Origin: SURF-55 sp040755195
GTDB taxonomy: Bacteria; Bacillota; Desulfotomaculia; Desulfotomaculales; Ammonificaceae
Length of the DNA: 64,000 nt
NCBI GenBank assembly: GCA_040755195.1
Contig: JBFMBL010000011.1
Span: 1-64,000 of the forward strand
Direction: 5' to 3'
In this document: positions 40,980 to 50,791 of the stretch, one piece after another
Position numbering within the stretch: position 1 is the first letter of the stretch
Layout: each line of letters starts with the position of its first letter
The notes under the pieces: generated by a model
What the model saw: only the letters and a program-made list of their open reading frames with translations
Database searches by the model: none
What the model was told of the DNA's origin: nothing
Translations under genes and position numbers: made by a program

Positions 40980-42515
40980 TTAAACCTCAGGCCGAATCCT
41001 AGGCCCGTTCGTATCCGCCACCATTTTGTTTAAGGCGTCGATATAAGCCCGCGCGCTCGCCTCGAGAACGTCGGTGCTGATGCCCCGTCCCAGAAACGTC
41101 TGGCCCTTTTCGCTTTTAATGCGTACCATCACGCTTCCCACGGCGTCCTTACCTCCGGTTACCGCATCGATGCCGTAGGCCTCGAGGGTGCACTTAAATC
41201 CGGTTATCTTGTCGATGGCCTTGTAAATCGCGTCCACCGGCCCGTTCCCACAGGCGGCCTCCTCGACAGCATTGCCGCTGATCAGCAACCCGAGGGTGGC
41301 TGTCGGAACCACGGTAGTCCCGCTCGAGATGTGGAGGTAGTTGAGCTCGAAGGTCGGCGGTATCTTGCGGATCTCCTCCTCCATCAGCACCTGCAGATCG
41401 TCGTCGGTAATGGTCTTTTTACGGTCGCAGAGTTCCTTAAACCGGGCGAAGGCCTCATTTAATTCGTCTTCCGTAAGGGTATAACCCAACTCCGCCAGCC
41501 GCGTCTTGAAGGCATGTCGTCCGGACAGCTTCCCGAGTACGATCCGTGACTGTGGAATGCCGATGACTTTCGGGTCAATTATTTCATAGGTCGTCGGTTC
41601 CTTTAACACCCCGTCCTGATGGATCCCTGATTCATGGGCAAAGGCATTCTTCCCGACAACGGCTTTATTCGGCTGGACAGCCATTCCGGTCAAAGCGGTC
41701 ACGAGCTTGGACGTGCGGAAGATTTCCTCCGTCCTGATTCCGGTCTCCATCTGATACAGCGAGCGCCTGGCGTAAAGACCCATCACCAGTTCTTCAAGGG
41801 CCGCATTCCCGGCTCTTTCACCGATACCGTTTACCGCTACCTCTGCCTGTCTTGCGCCGTTTCGTATCGCCGCCAGCGTATTTGCAACCGCCAGGCCCAG
41901 GTCGTTGTGACAGTGTACGCTTATAATCGCTTTTTCAATCCCGGGCGTCCTTTCCCGGATGGTCCGGATGAATTCCCCGAACTCCTCGGGAACCGCGTAG
42001 CCGACGGTATCGGGGATGTTTAAAACCGTGGCCCCGGCTTCGATCGCCGCCGCCAGCACCTGACACAAGTAATCGATGTCGGAACGCGAGGCGTCCATCG
42101 CCGAAAACTCCACATCGGAAGTGTACCCCTTCGCCCGCTTCACCGATTCCCGCGCGGCTTCCAACACCTGCTCCCGGCTCATCTTCAGCTGGTGCTTCAA
42201 ATGAATGTCCGAGGTGGAGATGAAGGTGTGGATCCGTGGCTGTTCCGCCCCTTGCAAGGCCTCCCACGCCCGGTCGATATCCGCAAACCTCGCCCGAGCC
42301 AGGGCGGCAATCGTTGAACCCTTAACGTTCCGGGCGATTTCTGTAACAGCGGCAAAGTCGCCGGGCGAGGCTATCGGGAAACCGGCCTCGATTATGTCAA
42401 CCCCGAGGCGCACCAACTGCCTGGCTATCTGCACCTTTTCCTTTACGTTCAGGTTTACCCCGGGCGATTGTTCACCATCCCGGAGGGTAGTGTCGAAGAT
42501 GTAAATACGTTCCAT
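40980..42515 (-). CDS. leuA: 2-isopropylmalate synthase LeuA
   Basis: LeuA condenses 2-oxoisovalerate with acetyl-CoA, the first step of leucine synthesis. The 511-residue product shows IFDTTLRDGEQSPGVNLNV, EAGFPIASPGDFAAV, NIPDTVGYAVPEEFGEF, and ISVHCHNDLGLAVANTLA with the metal histidines. It also has VNGIGERAGNAALEELVMGL. The C-terminal regulatory domain (residues about 385-505) is present, so leucine feedback inhibition is expected. The gene lies 18 bp downstream of ilvB. Confidence 0.95.
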   Translation of the reverse strand: MERIYIFDTTLRDGEQSPGVNLNVKEKVQIARQLVRLGVDIIEAGFPIASPGDFAAVTEIARNVKGSTIAALARARFADIDRAWEALQGAEQPRIHTFISTSDIHLKHQLKMSREQVLEAARESVKRAKGYTSDVEFSAMDASRSDIDYLCQVLAAAIEAGATVLNIPDTVGYAVPEEFGEFIRTIRERTPGIEKAIISVHCHNDLGLAVANTLAAIRNGARQAEVAVNGIGERAGNAALEELVMGLYARRSLYQMETGIRTEEIFRTSKLVTALTGMAVQPNKAVVGKNAFAHESGIHQDGVLKEPTTYEIIDPKVIGIPQSRIVLGKLSGRHAFKTRLAELGYTLTEDELNEAFARFKELCDRKKTITDDDLQVLMEEEIRKIPPTFELNYLHISSGTTVVPTATLGLLISGNAVEEAACGNGPVDAIYKAIDKITGFKCTLEAYGIDAVTGGKDAVGSVMVRIKSEKGQTFLGRGISTDVLEASARAYIDALNKMVADTNGPRIRPEV

Positions 42516-42533
42516 TCCTGTGTCCCTCCAGAT

Positions 42534-44192
42534 TTAATCTATAGCCTCATCAAGACCGCTGCCTGCCAGAACCATGGGATAAACGTTTTCTTCCGGCTCA
42601 ATCAGGCAGTTTACAAGCGCCGGACCATCCTTCGCCAGGACTTCTTCCACTATCCCATCAAAAGCCGCGGCGCTGTCCACCGTATAGCCGGCCAGGCCGT
42701 AAACCCCGGCGAGGGCGGCAAAATCGGGGACAAAGCTGAAATCCACCCCGGAGTAACGCTTATCGCAGTAAAACTCCTGCAACTGCCGGACCATTCCGAG
42801 CCGCTTGTTGTTCAGGATAAAAATCTTCACGGTAAGGCCTTGCTCGGCCAGCGTGCCGAGTTCGGTCATCATCATCTGGAAACTTCCGTCCCCGCTCACC
42901 AGGATCACCTGTTTGTCGGGGCAGCCGAATTTCGCCCCGACGGAAGCCGGAAGGCCGTATCCCATGCATCCCAGACCGCCCGAGGTAACAAGCGTGCGGG
43001 GATGTTTGAAGCAAAAATACTGCGCCACCCACATCTGGTGCTGCCCGACATCGGTTACCACGACACAGTCCCCCCGGGTCAGGAAACTGAGCCGCTCAAT
43101 GACATACTGGGGCTTAAAGCCCGATTCCCGTCCGTAGTCCAGAGGATAATCGCGCTTGTACCTTGCGACGGTCTCCAGCCAGTCTCCGCTTTCGCGCGGC
43201 GACAAGAGCGGGAGCAGCGCCGATAATACCTGTTTCACGTCGCCGACGATCGGCAGGTTCGGGCGGACATTCTTACCGATTTCCGCCGGGTCGACGTCCA
43301 CGTGAATCACACGGGCGTTTGGAGCAAACTTTTCCACCGTTCCGGTAACCCTGTCCGCAAACCGTACCCCCAGCCCGATCAAGAGATCGGAGTTGGTTAT
43401 TGCCAGATTCGCGTAACGGGTGCCGTGAAGACCCGCCATACCAAGGAACAGCCTGTGATCACCCGGAAAACCGCCGAGCCCCATCAGGGTTGACGCCACC
43501 GGCGCCGAAATTGTTTCCGCAAGCCTTATCAACTCCGGCGCGGCGCCGCTGCTTACAACCCCGCCACCCGCAAGAATCACGGGTTTGCTGGATTCGAAAA
43601 TCATCTTTGCCGCCTGGGCTACCTGCGCCGGGTGCCCCTTGTACGTAGGTTTATAACCCTTGAGTTGGACCTTTTCCGGGTATTCAAACTCAGTTGTGGC
43701 CCCGGTCACATCCCGCGGGAGGTCGATCAGCACCGGTCCCGGCCGGCCGGTCCGGGCAAGGTGAAAGGCCTTTTTAATCACGGAAGGAACCGCCGACGGG
43801 TCTTTTACCAGGAAGTTATGCTTGGTGATAGGCATTGTAATGCCTGTGATATCCACTTCTTGAAACGCGTCGGTGCCTACCTGAACCGTTGGAACCTGTC
43901 CGGTAAATAGTACTATCGGGATTGAATCCATATACGCGGTGGCAATCCCGGTGACCAGGTTCGTGGCCCCTGGGCCGGAGGTGGCAAAACATACCCCGAC
44001 CCGGCCGGTCACCCGGGCGTATCCGTTGGCGGCATGTACGGCGCCCTGCTCGTTGCGCACCAGGACATGTTTGATCTTGGCGCCGTAAAGCGCGTCATAA
44101 ACCGGAAGCACCGCCCCGCCGGGGTAGCCGAAAACCAGCTCTACCCCTTCCTTCTCAAGACACCGGATGACCGCTTCACCGACGGTAATCAT
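42534..44192 (-). CDS. ilvB: Acetolactate synthase large subunit (first copy)
   Basis: This ThDP enzyme makes 2-acetolactate or 2-aceto-2-hydroxybutyrate. The 552-residue product has the N-terminal LVFGYPGGAVLPVYDALY with the catalytic glutamate region HAANGYARVTGRVGVCFATS. The ThDP-binding motif is VSGDGSFQMMMTELGTLAEQ and continues into LNNKRLGMVRQLQEFYCDKR. ATG 44192 follows GGAGGCGAAACG; the frame upstream lies in repeat DNA. A second, clearly different copy is at 46175. The regulatory subunit ilvH and ilvC lie between the two. Confidence 0.94.
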   Translation of the reverse strand: MITVGEAVIRCLEKEGVELVFGYPGGAVLPVYDALYGAKIKHVLVRNEQGAVHAANGYARVTGRVGVCFATSGPGATNLVTGIATAYMDSIPIVLFTGQVPTVQVGTDAFQEVDITGITMPITKHNFLVKDPSAVPSVIKKAFHLARTGRPGPVLIDLPRDVTGATTEFEYPEKVQLKGYKPTYKGHPAQVAQAAKMIFESSKPVILAGGGVVSSGAAPELIRLAETISAPVASTLMGLGGFPGDHRLFLGMAGLHGTRYANLAITNSDLLIGLGVRFADRVTGTVEKFAPNARVIHVDVDPAEIGKNVRPNLPIVGDVKQVLSALLPLLSPRESGDWLETVARYKRDYPLDYGRESGFKPQYVIERLSFLTRGDCVVVTDVGQHQMWVAQYFCFKHPRTLVTSGGLGCMGYGLPASVGAKFGCPDKQVILVSGDGSFQMMMTELGTLAEQGLTVKIFILNNKRLGMVRQLQEFYCDKRYSGVDFSFVPDFAALAGVYGLAGYTVDSAAAFDGIVEEVLAKDGPALVNCLIEPEENVYPMVLAGSGLDEAID

Positions 44193-44203
44193 CGTTTCGC
44201 CTC

Positions 44204-44480
44204 CTAAACCCGGACAAGCCGGAACCAAAATATTTCACCACAGAGGCACAGAGTTCACAGAGAACAGAAATATAAAAATGGCATCCATTCGGGACTAAAA
44301 TCCAATAGCCAGAAGCCAGAATATATGGAAAAACCATGAATTACTTGCTTTCCATTAAAATTCTCAGCTTCGTGTCCTTCGTACTCTTCGTGGTTAAAAA
44401 CCGTCTATTTTGATTTTCATGATGGTAACCAAATCTCCGTCTTTTCCCTCTCTGTGTTCTCTGTGTCTCTGTGGTTAATT
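44204..44480. repeat. Family C inverted repeat, copy C2
   Basis: It begins AAACCCGGACAAGCCGGAACC and continues with TTTCACCACAGAGGCACAGA. It ends TCTGTGTCTCTGTGGTTAAT, so the two ends can form a long hairpin. The interior is AT-rich and includes CTTCGTGTCCTTCGTACTC. It occupies the 308-bp gap between ilvC and the first ilvB. Confidence 0.75.
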
Positions 44481-44500
44481 CCTCTTCTTATTCTTCACCG

Positions 44501-45493
44501 TTATTTTTTCAGCCAGGACATCATCTGGCGCAGTTCCTTGCCGATCTCTTCTATCTGGTGAGCGCGCTCCCGCCGGCGGACGGCCTGGAGCACCGGCTGG
44601 TTGGCCTGGTTCTCCAGCACCCACTCACGGGCGAATTCACCGTTCTGGATCTCGTCCAGGATGCACCGCATTTCCTCCCGCACCCCTTCATCAATAACCC
44701 GGGGGCCGCTTCTGTAGTCCCCGTACTCCGCCGTGTTGCTCACCCTGCGGCGCATCTCGGTAAGACCGCCTTCATAAATCAGGTCGACAATTAGCTTCAA
44801 CTCGTGCAAACACTCAAAGTAGGCGATTTCCGGGGCGTAGCCCGCTTCCACCAGTGTTTCGAAGCCGGCCTTGATCAACTCCGATACACCGCCGCAAAGC
44901 ACGCACTGTTCGCCGAAAAGGTCGGTTTCCGTCTCTTCGCGGAAGGTGGTCTCGAAAACACCCGCCCGCGTCAAACCTATCGCTTTCGCGTAGGCCAGCG
45001 CAAGATCCCGCGCCCTGCCGGAATAATCCTGGTGCACGGCGATCAAGCCGGGAACCCCGGCGCCCTCTGTGTAGAGCCGCCGGAGCATCGGACCCGGGCT
45101 CTTGGGCGCCACCATGAAGACGTCGACATCCTTCGGCGGCTGTATCTGGCCGAAGTGTATATTAAATCCGTGTGAAAACATAAGGGCTTTCCCGGTGGTG
45201 AGATGAGGCGCTATTTCTTCCCGGTAAACCCTCGCCTGCTGCTCATCCGGTATAAGCATCTGGATTACTTGAGCCTGGCGGGCGGCATCCGCAACAGTCG
45301 CCAAAGCCAGACCATCCGCCTGCACCCTTTCTGCGGAAGAGCTTGAGACCCTGAGTCCGACAACGACATTTATTCCGCTGTCCTTCAGGTTCAGAGCCTG
45401 GGCCCTCCCCTGGCTCCCGTAACCCATTACGGCAACCACTTTGTCTGCTAAAACATCCAAACCCGCATCCCGGTCATAATAAACACGAATCAT
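44501..45493 (-). CDS. ilvC: Ketol-acid reductoisomerase IlvC
   Basis: IlvC rearranges and reduces acetolactate with NADPH and Mg2+. The 330-residue product is class I. It has the nucleotide-binding loop VVAVMGYGSQGRAQALNL and VFMVAPKSPGPMLRRLY. The metal-binding motif is TDLFGEQCVLCGGVSELIKA, and it also has YFECLHELKLIVDLIYEGG. The start overlaps the ilvH stop by 4 bp. Confidence 0.96.
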   Translation of the reverse strand: MIRVYYDRDAGLDVLADKVVAVMGYGSQGRAQALNLKDSGINVVVGLRVSSSSAERVQADGLALATVADAARQAQVIQMLIPDEQQARVYREEIAPHLTTGKALMFSHGFNIHFGQIQPPKDVDVFMVAPKSPGPMLRRLYTEGAGVPGLIAVHQDYSGRARDLALAYAKAIGLTRAGVFETTFREETETDLFGEQCVLCGGVSELIKAGFETLVEAGYAPEIAYFECLHELKLIVDLIYEGGLTEMRRRVSNTAEYGDYRSGPRVIDEGVREEMRCILDEIQNGEFAREWVLENQANQPVLQAVRRRERAHQIEEIGKELRQMMSWLKK

Positions 45494-46002
45494 TCTACTG
45501 CCTCCTTGCCATTCATTGTAATATCCTTGGTGCCCCGGAGCATGGCCACCTTCCCGGTCCGTACCAGCTCCTTGACCCCGAAAGGCTTGAGCGCGTTTTC
45601 CAACGCGTTTACCTTCCCCTCATCCCCCGTGACCTCAACGATCATCGTCTTCCGCCCTATATCCACGATGTGCGCCCGGAAGATTTCCACTATCTGAATA
45701 ACCTCCGCCCGCCTCGACGGGTCCGCGCTTACCTTGAGCAACGCCAGTTCCCGGTCGACGTGCTCTTCCTTGGTCACATCCTGCACCTTCAATACCTCGA
45801 CCAGCTTGCGGAGCTGCTTGATGACCTGCTCGAGCACCCGGTCGTCCCCTTCCACCACGATGGTCATCCGGGAAACCGCGGGGTTTTCCGTCCGGCCCAC
45901 CGCAAGGCTGTCGATATTGAACCCGCGGCGGCTGAAAAGTCCCGCCACCCGGGCCAGAACCCCGGGGTTGTTTTCTACAAGAACGGCTAAGGTATGGCGC
46001 AT
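45490..46002 (-). CDS. ilvH: Acetolactate synthase small regulatory subunit IlvH
   Basis: This subunit binds branched-chain amino acids and stimulates and feedback-controls the large subunit. The 170-residue product has an N-terminal ACT domain (RHTLAVLVENNPGVLARVAG, LFSRRGFNIDSLAVGRTEN) and a C-terminal ACT-like domain (HIVDIGRKTMIVEVTGDE). I chose ATG 46002 after GGGAGGTATATTTGTG; a GTG one codon earlier is also possible. It overlaps ilvC by 4 bp. Confidence 0.94.
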   Translation of the reverse strand: MRHTLAVLVENNPGVLARVAGLFSRRGFNIDSLAVGRTENPAVSRMTIVVEGDDRVLEQVIKQLRKLVEVLKVQDVTKEEHVDRELALLKVSADPSRRAEVIQIVEIFRAHIVDIGRKTMIVEVTGDEGKVNALENALKPFGVKELVRTGKVAMLRGTKDITMNGKEAVE

Positions 46003-46017
46003 CACAAATATACCTCC

Positions 46018-46163
46018 CTAACCCGGACAAGCCGGAACCAAAATACTCCACCACAGAGTCACAGAGTTCACAGAGAATATTAATATCAAGATAAACAACA
46101 AAAATGAATACCCATATTTCCGTTTTTCCCCTCCGTGTGCTCTGTGCCTCTGTGGTTAATTTT
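46018..46163. repeat. Family C inverted repeat, copy C3
   Basis: It begins CTAACCCGGACAAGCCGGAA and continues with CCACCACAGAGTCACAGAGT. It ends GTGCTCTGTGCCTCTGTGGT. The two ends pair, and an AT-rich centre with AATATTAATATC lies between. It separates ilvH from the second ilvB. The first about 40 bp are nearly identical to C2. Confidence 0.8.
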
Positions 46164-46174
46164 TGCTGCCATTT

Positions 46175-47848
46175 TTAACCTAACATCTTTTCCAAAGATT
46201 CGCCGGGCGGAACCATCGGCACCACGTTTTCTTCACGTTCGATTACGAAGTCAAGGAACACCGGTTTTGAAGAAGCGATAGCCTGTTCGAGCGCCGGTCC
46301 CACTTCCGCCGGTTTGGTCACCCGGATTCCCTCCGCGCCATAGGCCTCGGCCACCTTGACAAAGTCCGGACCGTAGATCTCGGTATGCGAATAGCGGCGC
46401 TTGTAGAAAAGCTCCTGCCACTGTCGCACCATACCCAGGAACCCGTTGTCCATAATGGCCACGTTAACCGGCAGGTCGTTGCTGACGACCGTCGCCAGCT
46501 CTTGAATGTTCATCTGAATCGAACCGTCGCCGGCGATGTCAAAAACCGTTTCTTCCGGGCAGGCCACCTGTACCCCTATCGCGGCGGGGAACCCGAAGCC
46601 CATCGTCCCCAGTCCGCCAGAAGAAATAAAGGAGCGAGGCCGCGTATAGGTATAAAACTGGGCCGCCCACATCTGATTTTGTCCAACTTCGGTGGTTATT
46701 CGGGCTTTCCCCCCGGTTATCCGGTCGAGTTCCTTAATGATGTACTGCGGTTTCAACCCGTTTTCCTCAAACTGAAGCGGATATTCCTTTTTCCAGATGT
46801 TTATTTTGTCTATCCAGGCCGGGTGCGACGCGCCCTTGAGCGCTTCAAGCAGCTTCCGGAGCACCACCCGGACGTCTCCCGTTACCGGCACGTCCACGCG
46901 GACGTTCTTGGAAACCTCCGCTTCATCGATATCGATATGGACTATTTTCGCCTCGGGCGCAAAGGTCTCCACCTTACCTGTCACCCGGTCGTCAAACCGC
47001 GCCCCCACCGCGATCAGAACATCGCACTCACAGATGGCGTAATTCGCGTAACGCGTCCCGTGCATCCCCAGCATTCCGAGTGAAAGCGGGTGATTACCGG
47101 GAAAACCGCCGATGCCCATAAGCGTCGTGGTCACCGGCGCCATAATCAACTCGGCAAGCTGCCGCAACTCCTCGGCGGCGCCCGAAATGATCACACCGCC
47201 CCCGGCGTAAATCACCGGACGCTGGGCGGAAGCGATCAGACCGGCGGCCGCGAGCACCGCAGCGGGGTCCGGGTCGAGCACCGGTTTGTATCCAGGCAGG
47301 TCCACCGGACCCGGGTCCACATACACAGCCTTACCAGCCGAAACATCTTTGGGCACGTCGATCAGGACGGGACCGGGACGGCCGGTGGTTGCGATATGAA
47401 ACGCTTCCTTTACGGTCCGCGCAAGGTCTTTAACATCCTTAACCAAAAAATTGTGTTTCGTCACCGGAAGCGTAATGCCGGTAATATCCGCTTCCTGAAA
47501 TGAATCCCTGCCGATCAGGTCGGTTGACACCTGCCCGGTAAACGCCACGAGGGGGCTCGAGTCCATGAAAGCCGTTGCAATTCCCGTGACCAGGTTTGTG
47601 GCCCCCGGTCCGGAAGTGGCCATGCATACCCCGGGCCGGCCGGTCGCGCGGGCGTAGCCGTCGGCGGCATGTGCCGCGGCCTGCTCGTGACGCATCAGGA
47701 TGTGCCGGATGTCCGCATCGTACAGCGCGTCATAAATCGGCAACACCGACCCGCCCGGATAACCGAAGATGACCTCGGCTCCTTCCCTCTTCAGACTCTT
47801 AATCAGGATGTCTCCACCGGATATTTTTTTCAAGAACCCCACCCCCAT
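46175..47848 (-). CDS. ilvB: Acetolactate synthase large subunit (second copy)
   Basis: This 557-residue ThDP enzyme has the same family motifs as the first copy (VIFGYPGGSVLPIYDALYD, HAADGYARATGRPGVCMATS, IAGDGSIQMNIQELATVVSN, MDNGFLGMVRQWQELFYKRR). It differs at many positions, so it is an old paralogue and not a recent duplication. The stretch MDNGFLGMVRQWQELFY is typical of biosynthetic IlvB/IlvI enzymes that bind an IlvH partner. It lies directly upstream of ilvH. The start is uncertain: ATG 47848, or a TTG five codons further after a G-rich stretch. Confidence 0.94.
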   Translation of the reverse strand: MGVGFLKKISGGDILIKSLKREGAEVIFGYPGGSVLPIYDALYDADIRHILMRHEQAAAHAADGYARATGRPGVCMATSGPGATNLVTGIATAFMDSSPLVAFTGQVSTDLIGRDSFQEADITGITLPVTKHNFLVKDVKDLARTVKEAFHIATTGRPGPVLIDVPKDVSAGKAVYVDPGPVDLPGYKPVLDPDPAAVLAAAGLIASAQRPVIYAGGGVIISGAAEELRQLAELIMAPVTTTLMGIGGFPGNHPLSLGMLGMHGTRYANYAICECDVLIAVGARFDDRVTGKVETFAPEAKIVHIDIDEAEVSKNVRVDVPVTGDVRVVLRKLLEALKGASHPAWIDKINIWKKEYPLQFEENGLKPQYIIKELDRITGGKARITTEVGQNQMWAAQFYTYTRPRSFISSGGLGTMGFGFPAAIGVQVACPEETVFDIAGDGSIQMNIQELATVVSNDLPVNVAIMDNGFLGMVRQWQELFYKRRYSHTEIYGPDFVKVAEAYGAEGIRVTKPAEVGPALEQAIASSKPVFLDFVIEREENVVPMVPPGESLEKMLG

Positions 47849-47860
47849 CTCAGTTAGTGC

Positions 47861-49531
47861 TTATCCACCGCGTGAAGAAAAGACCGCACCTTTGCTGGCC
47901 GAAGAGACCATACCGGCATAGCGGCCCAGGTAACCATGCGAAATCTTGGACTCCCAGGACGGTAAGGACGCAAGCCGGGCATCAATCTCGGCCTCATCCA
48001 GCAGCACCTCAAGCCGCCGCCCGGGGATGTCTATCTCGATCTCATCACCGTTGCGCAGCGCCGCAATCGGCCCTCTCGCCGCCGCCTCGGGAGAAATGTG
48101 CCCGATGGCCGCCCCGCGGGAAGCACCCGAAAAACGCCCGTCGGTGAGCAGCGCCACGTCCTTGTCCCGGCCGAGCCCCGCCAGCGTTGCGGTCGCGGTA
48201 AGCATCTCCCTCATTCCCGGGCCGCCGCGCGGCCCCTCGTAACGGACTACAAGGACGTCCCCCTGCTCGAATGCGCCGTTCATAATCGCCTCAACCGCGT
48301 CTTCCTCGCTGTCGAAAACACGCGCGGGCCCTTTGTGCTGCAGCATCTCCGGCGCTACCGCCGCCTGCTTGACCACCGCGCCCTCGGGCGCCAGGTTACC
48401 GAAAAGGACCGCCAGTCCGCCTGTGGGACTGTAAGCTTCCGAAATCGACCTGATTACCTCCGGACGGCGTACCGCCCGCCCGTTTATATTATCTTTCACC
48501 GCCCGCCCCGTAACCGTAAGCGCTTCCGTATCCATCAGCCCGGCGCCGGTTAGTACGTTCATAACGGCGGGGATTCCCCCGGCCTCATCCAGATCCTGAA
48601 GGTGGAAAGGCCCCGCCGGGTCCAAACGGCACAGGTTCGGTGTTTTCGCGCTGAGCTCGTTTATCTCCCGGAGGTCGATTTCCACGCCGGCTTCATGGGC
48701 GATCGCCGTCAGGTGAAGGATGGTGTTGGTCGAGCAGCCGAGCGCCATGTCGACCGTAAAGGCGTTTCTAACCGCTGCCGGCGTAAAGATCCGCGAGGGA
48801 GTGAGGTTTTCCTTGACCATCTCCACCGCCCGCATCCCCGAAATCTTCGCCAGGCGGCGCCGCGCCGCGCTCACCGCAGGGATCGTCCCGTTGCCGGGCA
48901 GCGCCATACCGAGGGCCTCGGTAAGACAGTTCATCGAATTCGCCGTAAACATTCCGGCGCACGAGCCGCAGCCGGGGCAGGCGACCTCTTCCAGCTCCGC
49001 AAGCTCCTCCGTGGTCATGGAACCCGCCTTCACCTTACCCACGGCCTCGAACACGCTGTTCAAGGAAACGTTCCGTCCGTGAAAACGCCCCGCAAGCATC
49101 GGGCCGCCGCTTACCATGATCGCCGGAATGTTAAGCCTCGCCGCGGCTATCATCATCCCGGGAACGATCTTGTCGCACGCCGTCACAAAAACAAGCCCGT
49201 CAAAGGCGTGGGCCTCCACCATCACCTCCACGCTGTCGGCGATAAGCTCGCGGGAGGCCAGGGAGTATTTCATACCGCGGTGGTTCATGGCGATCCCGTC
49301 ACAAACCCCGATGGTTGGAAATTCGACCGGCACGCCCCCGGCCATGCGCACTCCGGCCTTCACCGCTTCGGTAATATCCCTGAGGTGAATATGCCCGGGA
49401 ATTATTTCGTTAAAGGAGTTGACCACCCCGATGATCGGACGGTCGAACTCCGCGTCCGTAAAACCCAGCGCCTTAAAAAGCGAGCGGTGCGGCGCTTTTT
49501 CAAGCCCTTTCTTTACCGTGTCACTCCGCAA
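47861..49531 (-). CDS. ilvD: Dihydroxy-acid dehydratase IlvD
   Basis: IlvD dehydrates the dihydroxy acids to 2-oxoisovalerate and 2-oxo-3-methylvalerate. The 556-residue product contains the iron-sulfur cysteines in FVTACDKIVPGM and ACPGCGSCAGMFTANSMNCL. It also has MALGCSTNTILHL, YEGPRGGPGMREML and LLTDGRFSGASRGAAIGHIS. The start is TTG after AGGGGGTTAGAT. It lies 12 bp upstream of the second ilvB in the same operon. Confidence 0.96.
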   Translation of the reverse strand: MRSDTVKKGLEKAPHRSLFKALGFTDAEFDRPIIGVVNSFNEIIPGHIHLRDITEAVKAGVRMAGGVPVEFPTIGVCDGIAMNHRGMKYSLASRELIADSVEVMVEAHAFDGLVFVTACDKIVPGMMIAAARLNIPAIMVSGGPMLAGRFHGRNVSLNSVFEAVGKVKAGSMTTEELAELEEVACPGCGSCAGMFTANSMNCLTEALGMALPGNGTIPAVSAARRRLAKISGMRAVEMVKENLTPSRIFTPAAVRNAFTVDMALGCSTNTILHLTAIAHEAGVEIDLREINELSAKTPNLCRLDPAGPFHLQDLDEAGGIPAVMNVLTGAGLMDTEALTVTGRAVKDNINGRAVRRPEVIRSISEAYSPTGGLAVLFGNLAPEGAVVKQAAVAPEMLQHKGPARVFDSEEDAVEAIMNGAFEQGDVLVVRYEGPRGGPGMREMLTATATLAGLGRDKDVALLTDGRFSGASRGAAIGHISPEAAARGPIAALRNGDEIEIDIPGRRLEVLLDEAEIDARLASLPSWESKISHGYLGRYAGMVSSASKGAVFSSRGG

Positions 49532-49539
49532 AATCTAAC

Positions 49540-49880
49540 CCCCTTTTTGAGATGTGAGAGGTGTGAGGTTGGAGGTGAGAATTCCTGTGGATTCTCACTT
49601 CTCACTTCCCGATCTCAGGATCAAGTACTTCCATCCGAAACTTTCAACGGAAGGTTCGCAACTGTTTATTGAATCGTAACCCGTAACTCCCTTTTCCGGC
49701 TCTTCAATCCGGAACTCCGGACTTTTGACTTATGACTCGGGACTCGCAACTCAGGGCTCGCATTGATATTTCCAATTCCTCACCCCGGACTGAGGATTTT
49801 CGAATTTCGACTCAGGATTTGATTCGCGACCTTCCCTGCCTGGATTCCGGACTTAGGACTGAGGACTTTCGACTTAGGAC
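49540..49880. repeat. Long run of degenerate 7-bp repeats
   Basis: The 350-bp gap between ilvE and ilvD is made mostly of imperfect 7-bp units. Examples are GAGGTGTGAGGTTGGAGGTG, CTCACTTCTCACTTCC, GACTTATGACTCGGGACTCG and GGACTTAGGACTGAGGACTT. The sense of the unit changes within the gap, so hairpins can form. I see no gene, promoter or riboswitch here. Confidence 0.75.
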
Positions 49881-49881
49881 T

Positions 49882-50760
49882 TTATTTAAAGATTTCCGGC
49901 CCGTCAACCTTCGTCAACTCGCGAAACGCCCGGATCAACTCCCAGGTGATCGGACCCGGGCGACCGTCGCCGATGGGCCGTGCGTCCACCTTGACCACGG
50001 GGATCACCTCTGCGCCGGTACCCGTCAGGAAGCACTCGTCGGCGATGAAGATATCGTGCCTGGTGAAAACCTTTTCCGCGACGGGGATTCCCTTTTCGCG
50101 CGCCAGGTCTATTACCGTGTTTCTGGTTATGCCCTCAAGAGCGCCCAAAAACAACGGCGGCGTAATCAGCGTGCCGTTTTTTATGATGAAGATATTGTCC
50201 GCCGAAGCCTCGGCAACATACCCGTCAGCGGTAAGCATAATCGCCTCCTGGGCAGCGCTGAGGTGCGATTCGATCTTCGCCATTATATTGTTCAAGTAGT
50301 TAAGCGATTTAATCCGCGGGTTCAGCGCCTCCGGGATGTTGCGCCGGGTGGAAACCGTAACGACATCCAGACCTTTCTCATATAATTCCTTCGGATAAAG
50401 CTGGATTGTAGCCGCGATGCAAAAAACCGTAGGTTTTGAACATTTATTCGGGTCAAGCCCCAGATCGCCCTTCCCGCGCGTCACCACAAGCCTGATGTAC
50501 CCGTCCCGGATGTTGTTCCGGCGGCACGACTCCAAAACGACCTCCTGCATCTGCTCTTTATCAAGCGGGATCTCGAGAAGAATTGATTTAGCCGACTCGT
50601 AGAGCCGGTTAAGGTGCGCCTGGAGCTTGAAGACCCGGCCGTGATAAGCCCTGATCCCCTCGAAAACACCGTCACCGTACAACAGCCCGTGGTCGAAAAC
50701 GGAGACCGCAGCCTTTTCCTCGGGAACGAATTCGCCATCCATGTAGATTAAGAGCCCCAT
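49882..50760 (-). CDS. ilvE: Branched-chain amino acid aminotransferase IlvE
   Basis: IlvE is the PLP enzyme that makes or breaks down valine, leucine and isoleucine with 2-oxoglutarate/glutamate. The 292-residue product has AAVSVFDHGLLYGDGVFEGI, RIKSLNYLNNIMAKIES with the PLP lysine, EASADNIFIIKNGTLITPP, and LEGITRNTVIDLAREKGIPV. ATG 50760 follows AAGGAGGAAGAAACGT. It is controlled by a T-box leader with a probable isoleucine specifier and is probably the first gene of the branched-chain operon. Confidence 0.95.
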   Translation of the reverse strand: MGLLIYMDGEFVPEEKAAVSVFDHGLLYGDGVFEGIRAYHGRVFKLQAHLNRLYESAKSILLEIPLDKEQMQEVVLESCRRNNIRDGYIRLVVTRGKGDLGLDPNKCSKPTVFCIAATIQLYPKELYEKGLDVVTVSTRRNIPEALNPRIKSLNYLNNIMAKIESHLSAAQEAIMLTADGYVAEASADNIFIIKNGTLITPPLFLGALEGITRNTVIDLAREKGIPVAEKVFTRHDIFIADECFLTGTGAEVIPVVKVDARPIGDGRPGPITWELIRAFRELTKVDGPEIFK

Positions 50761-50791
50761 ACGTTTCTTCCTCCTTGGCTTGATAAAACTA

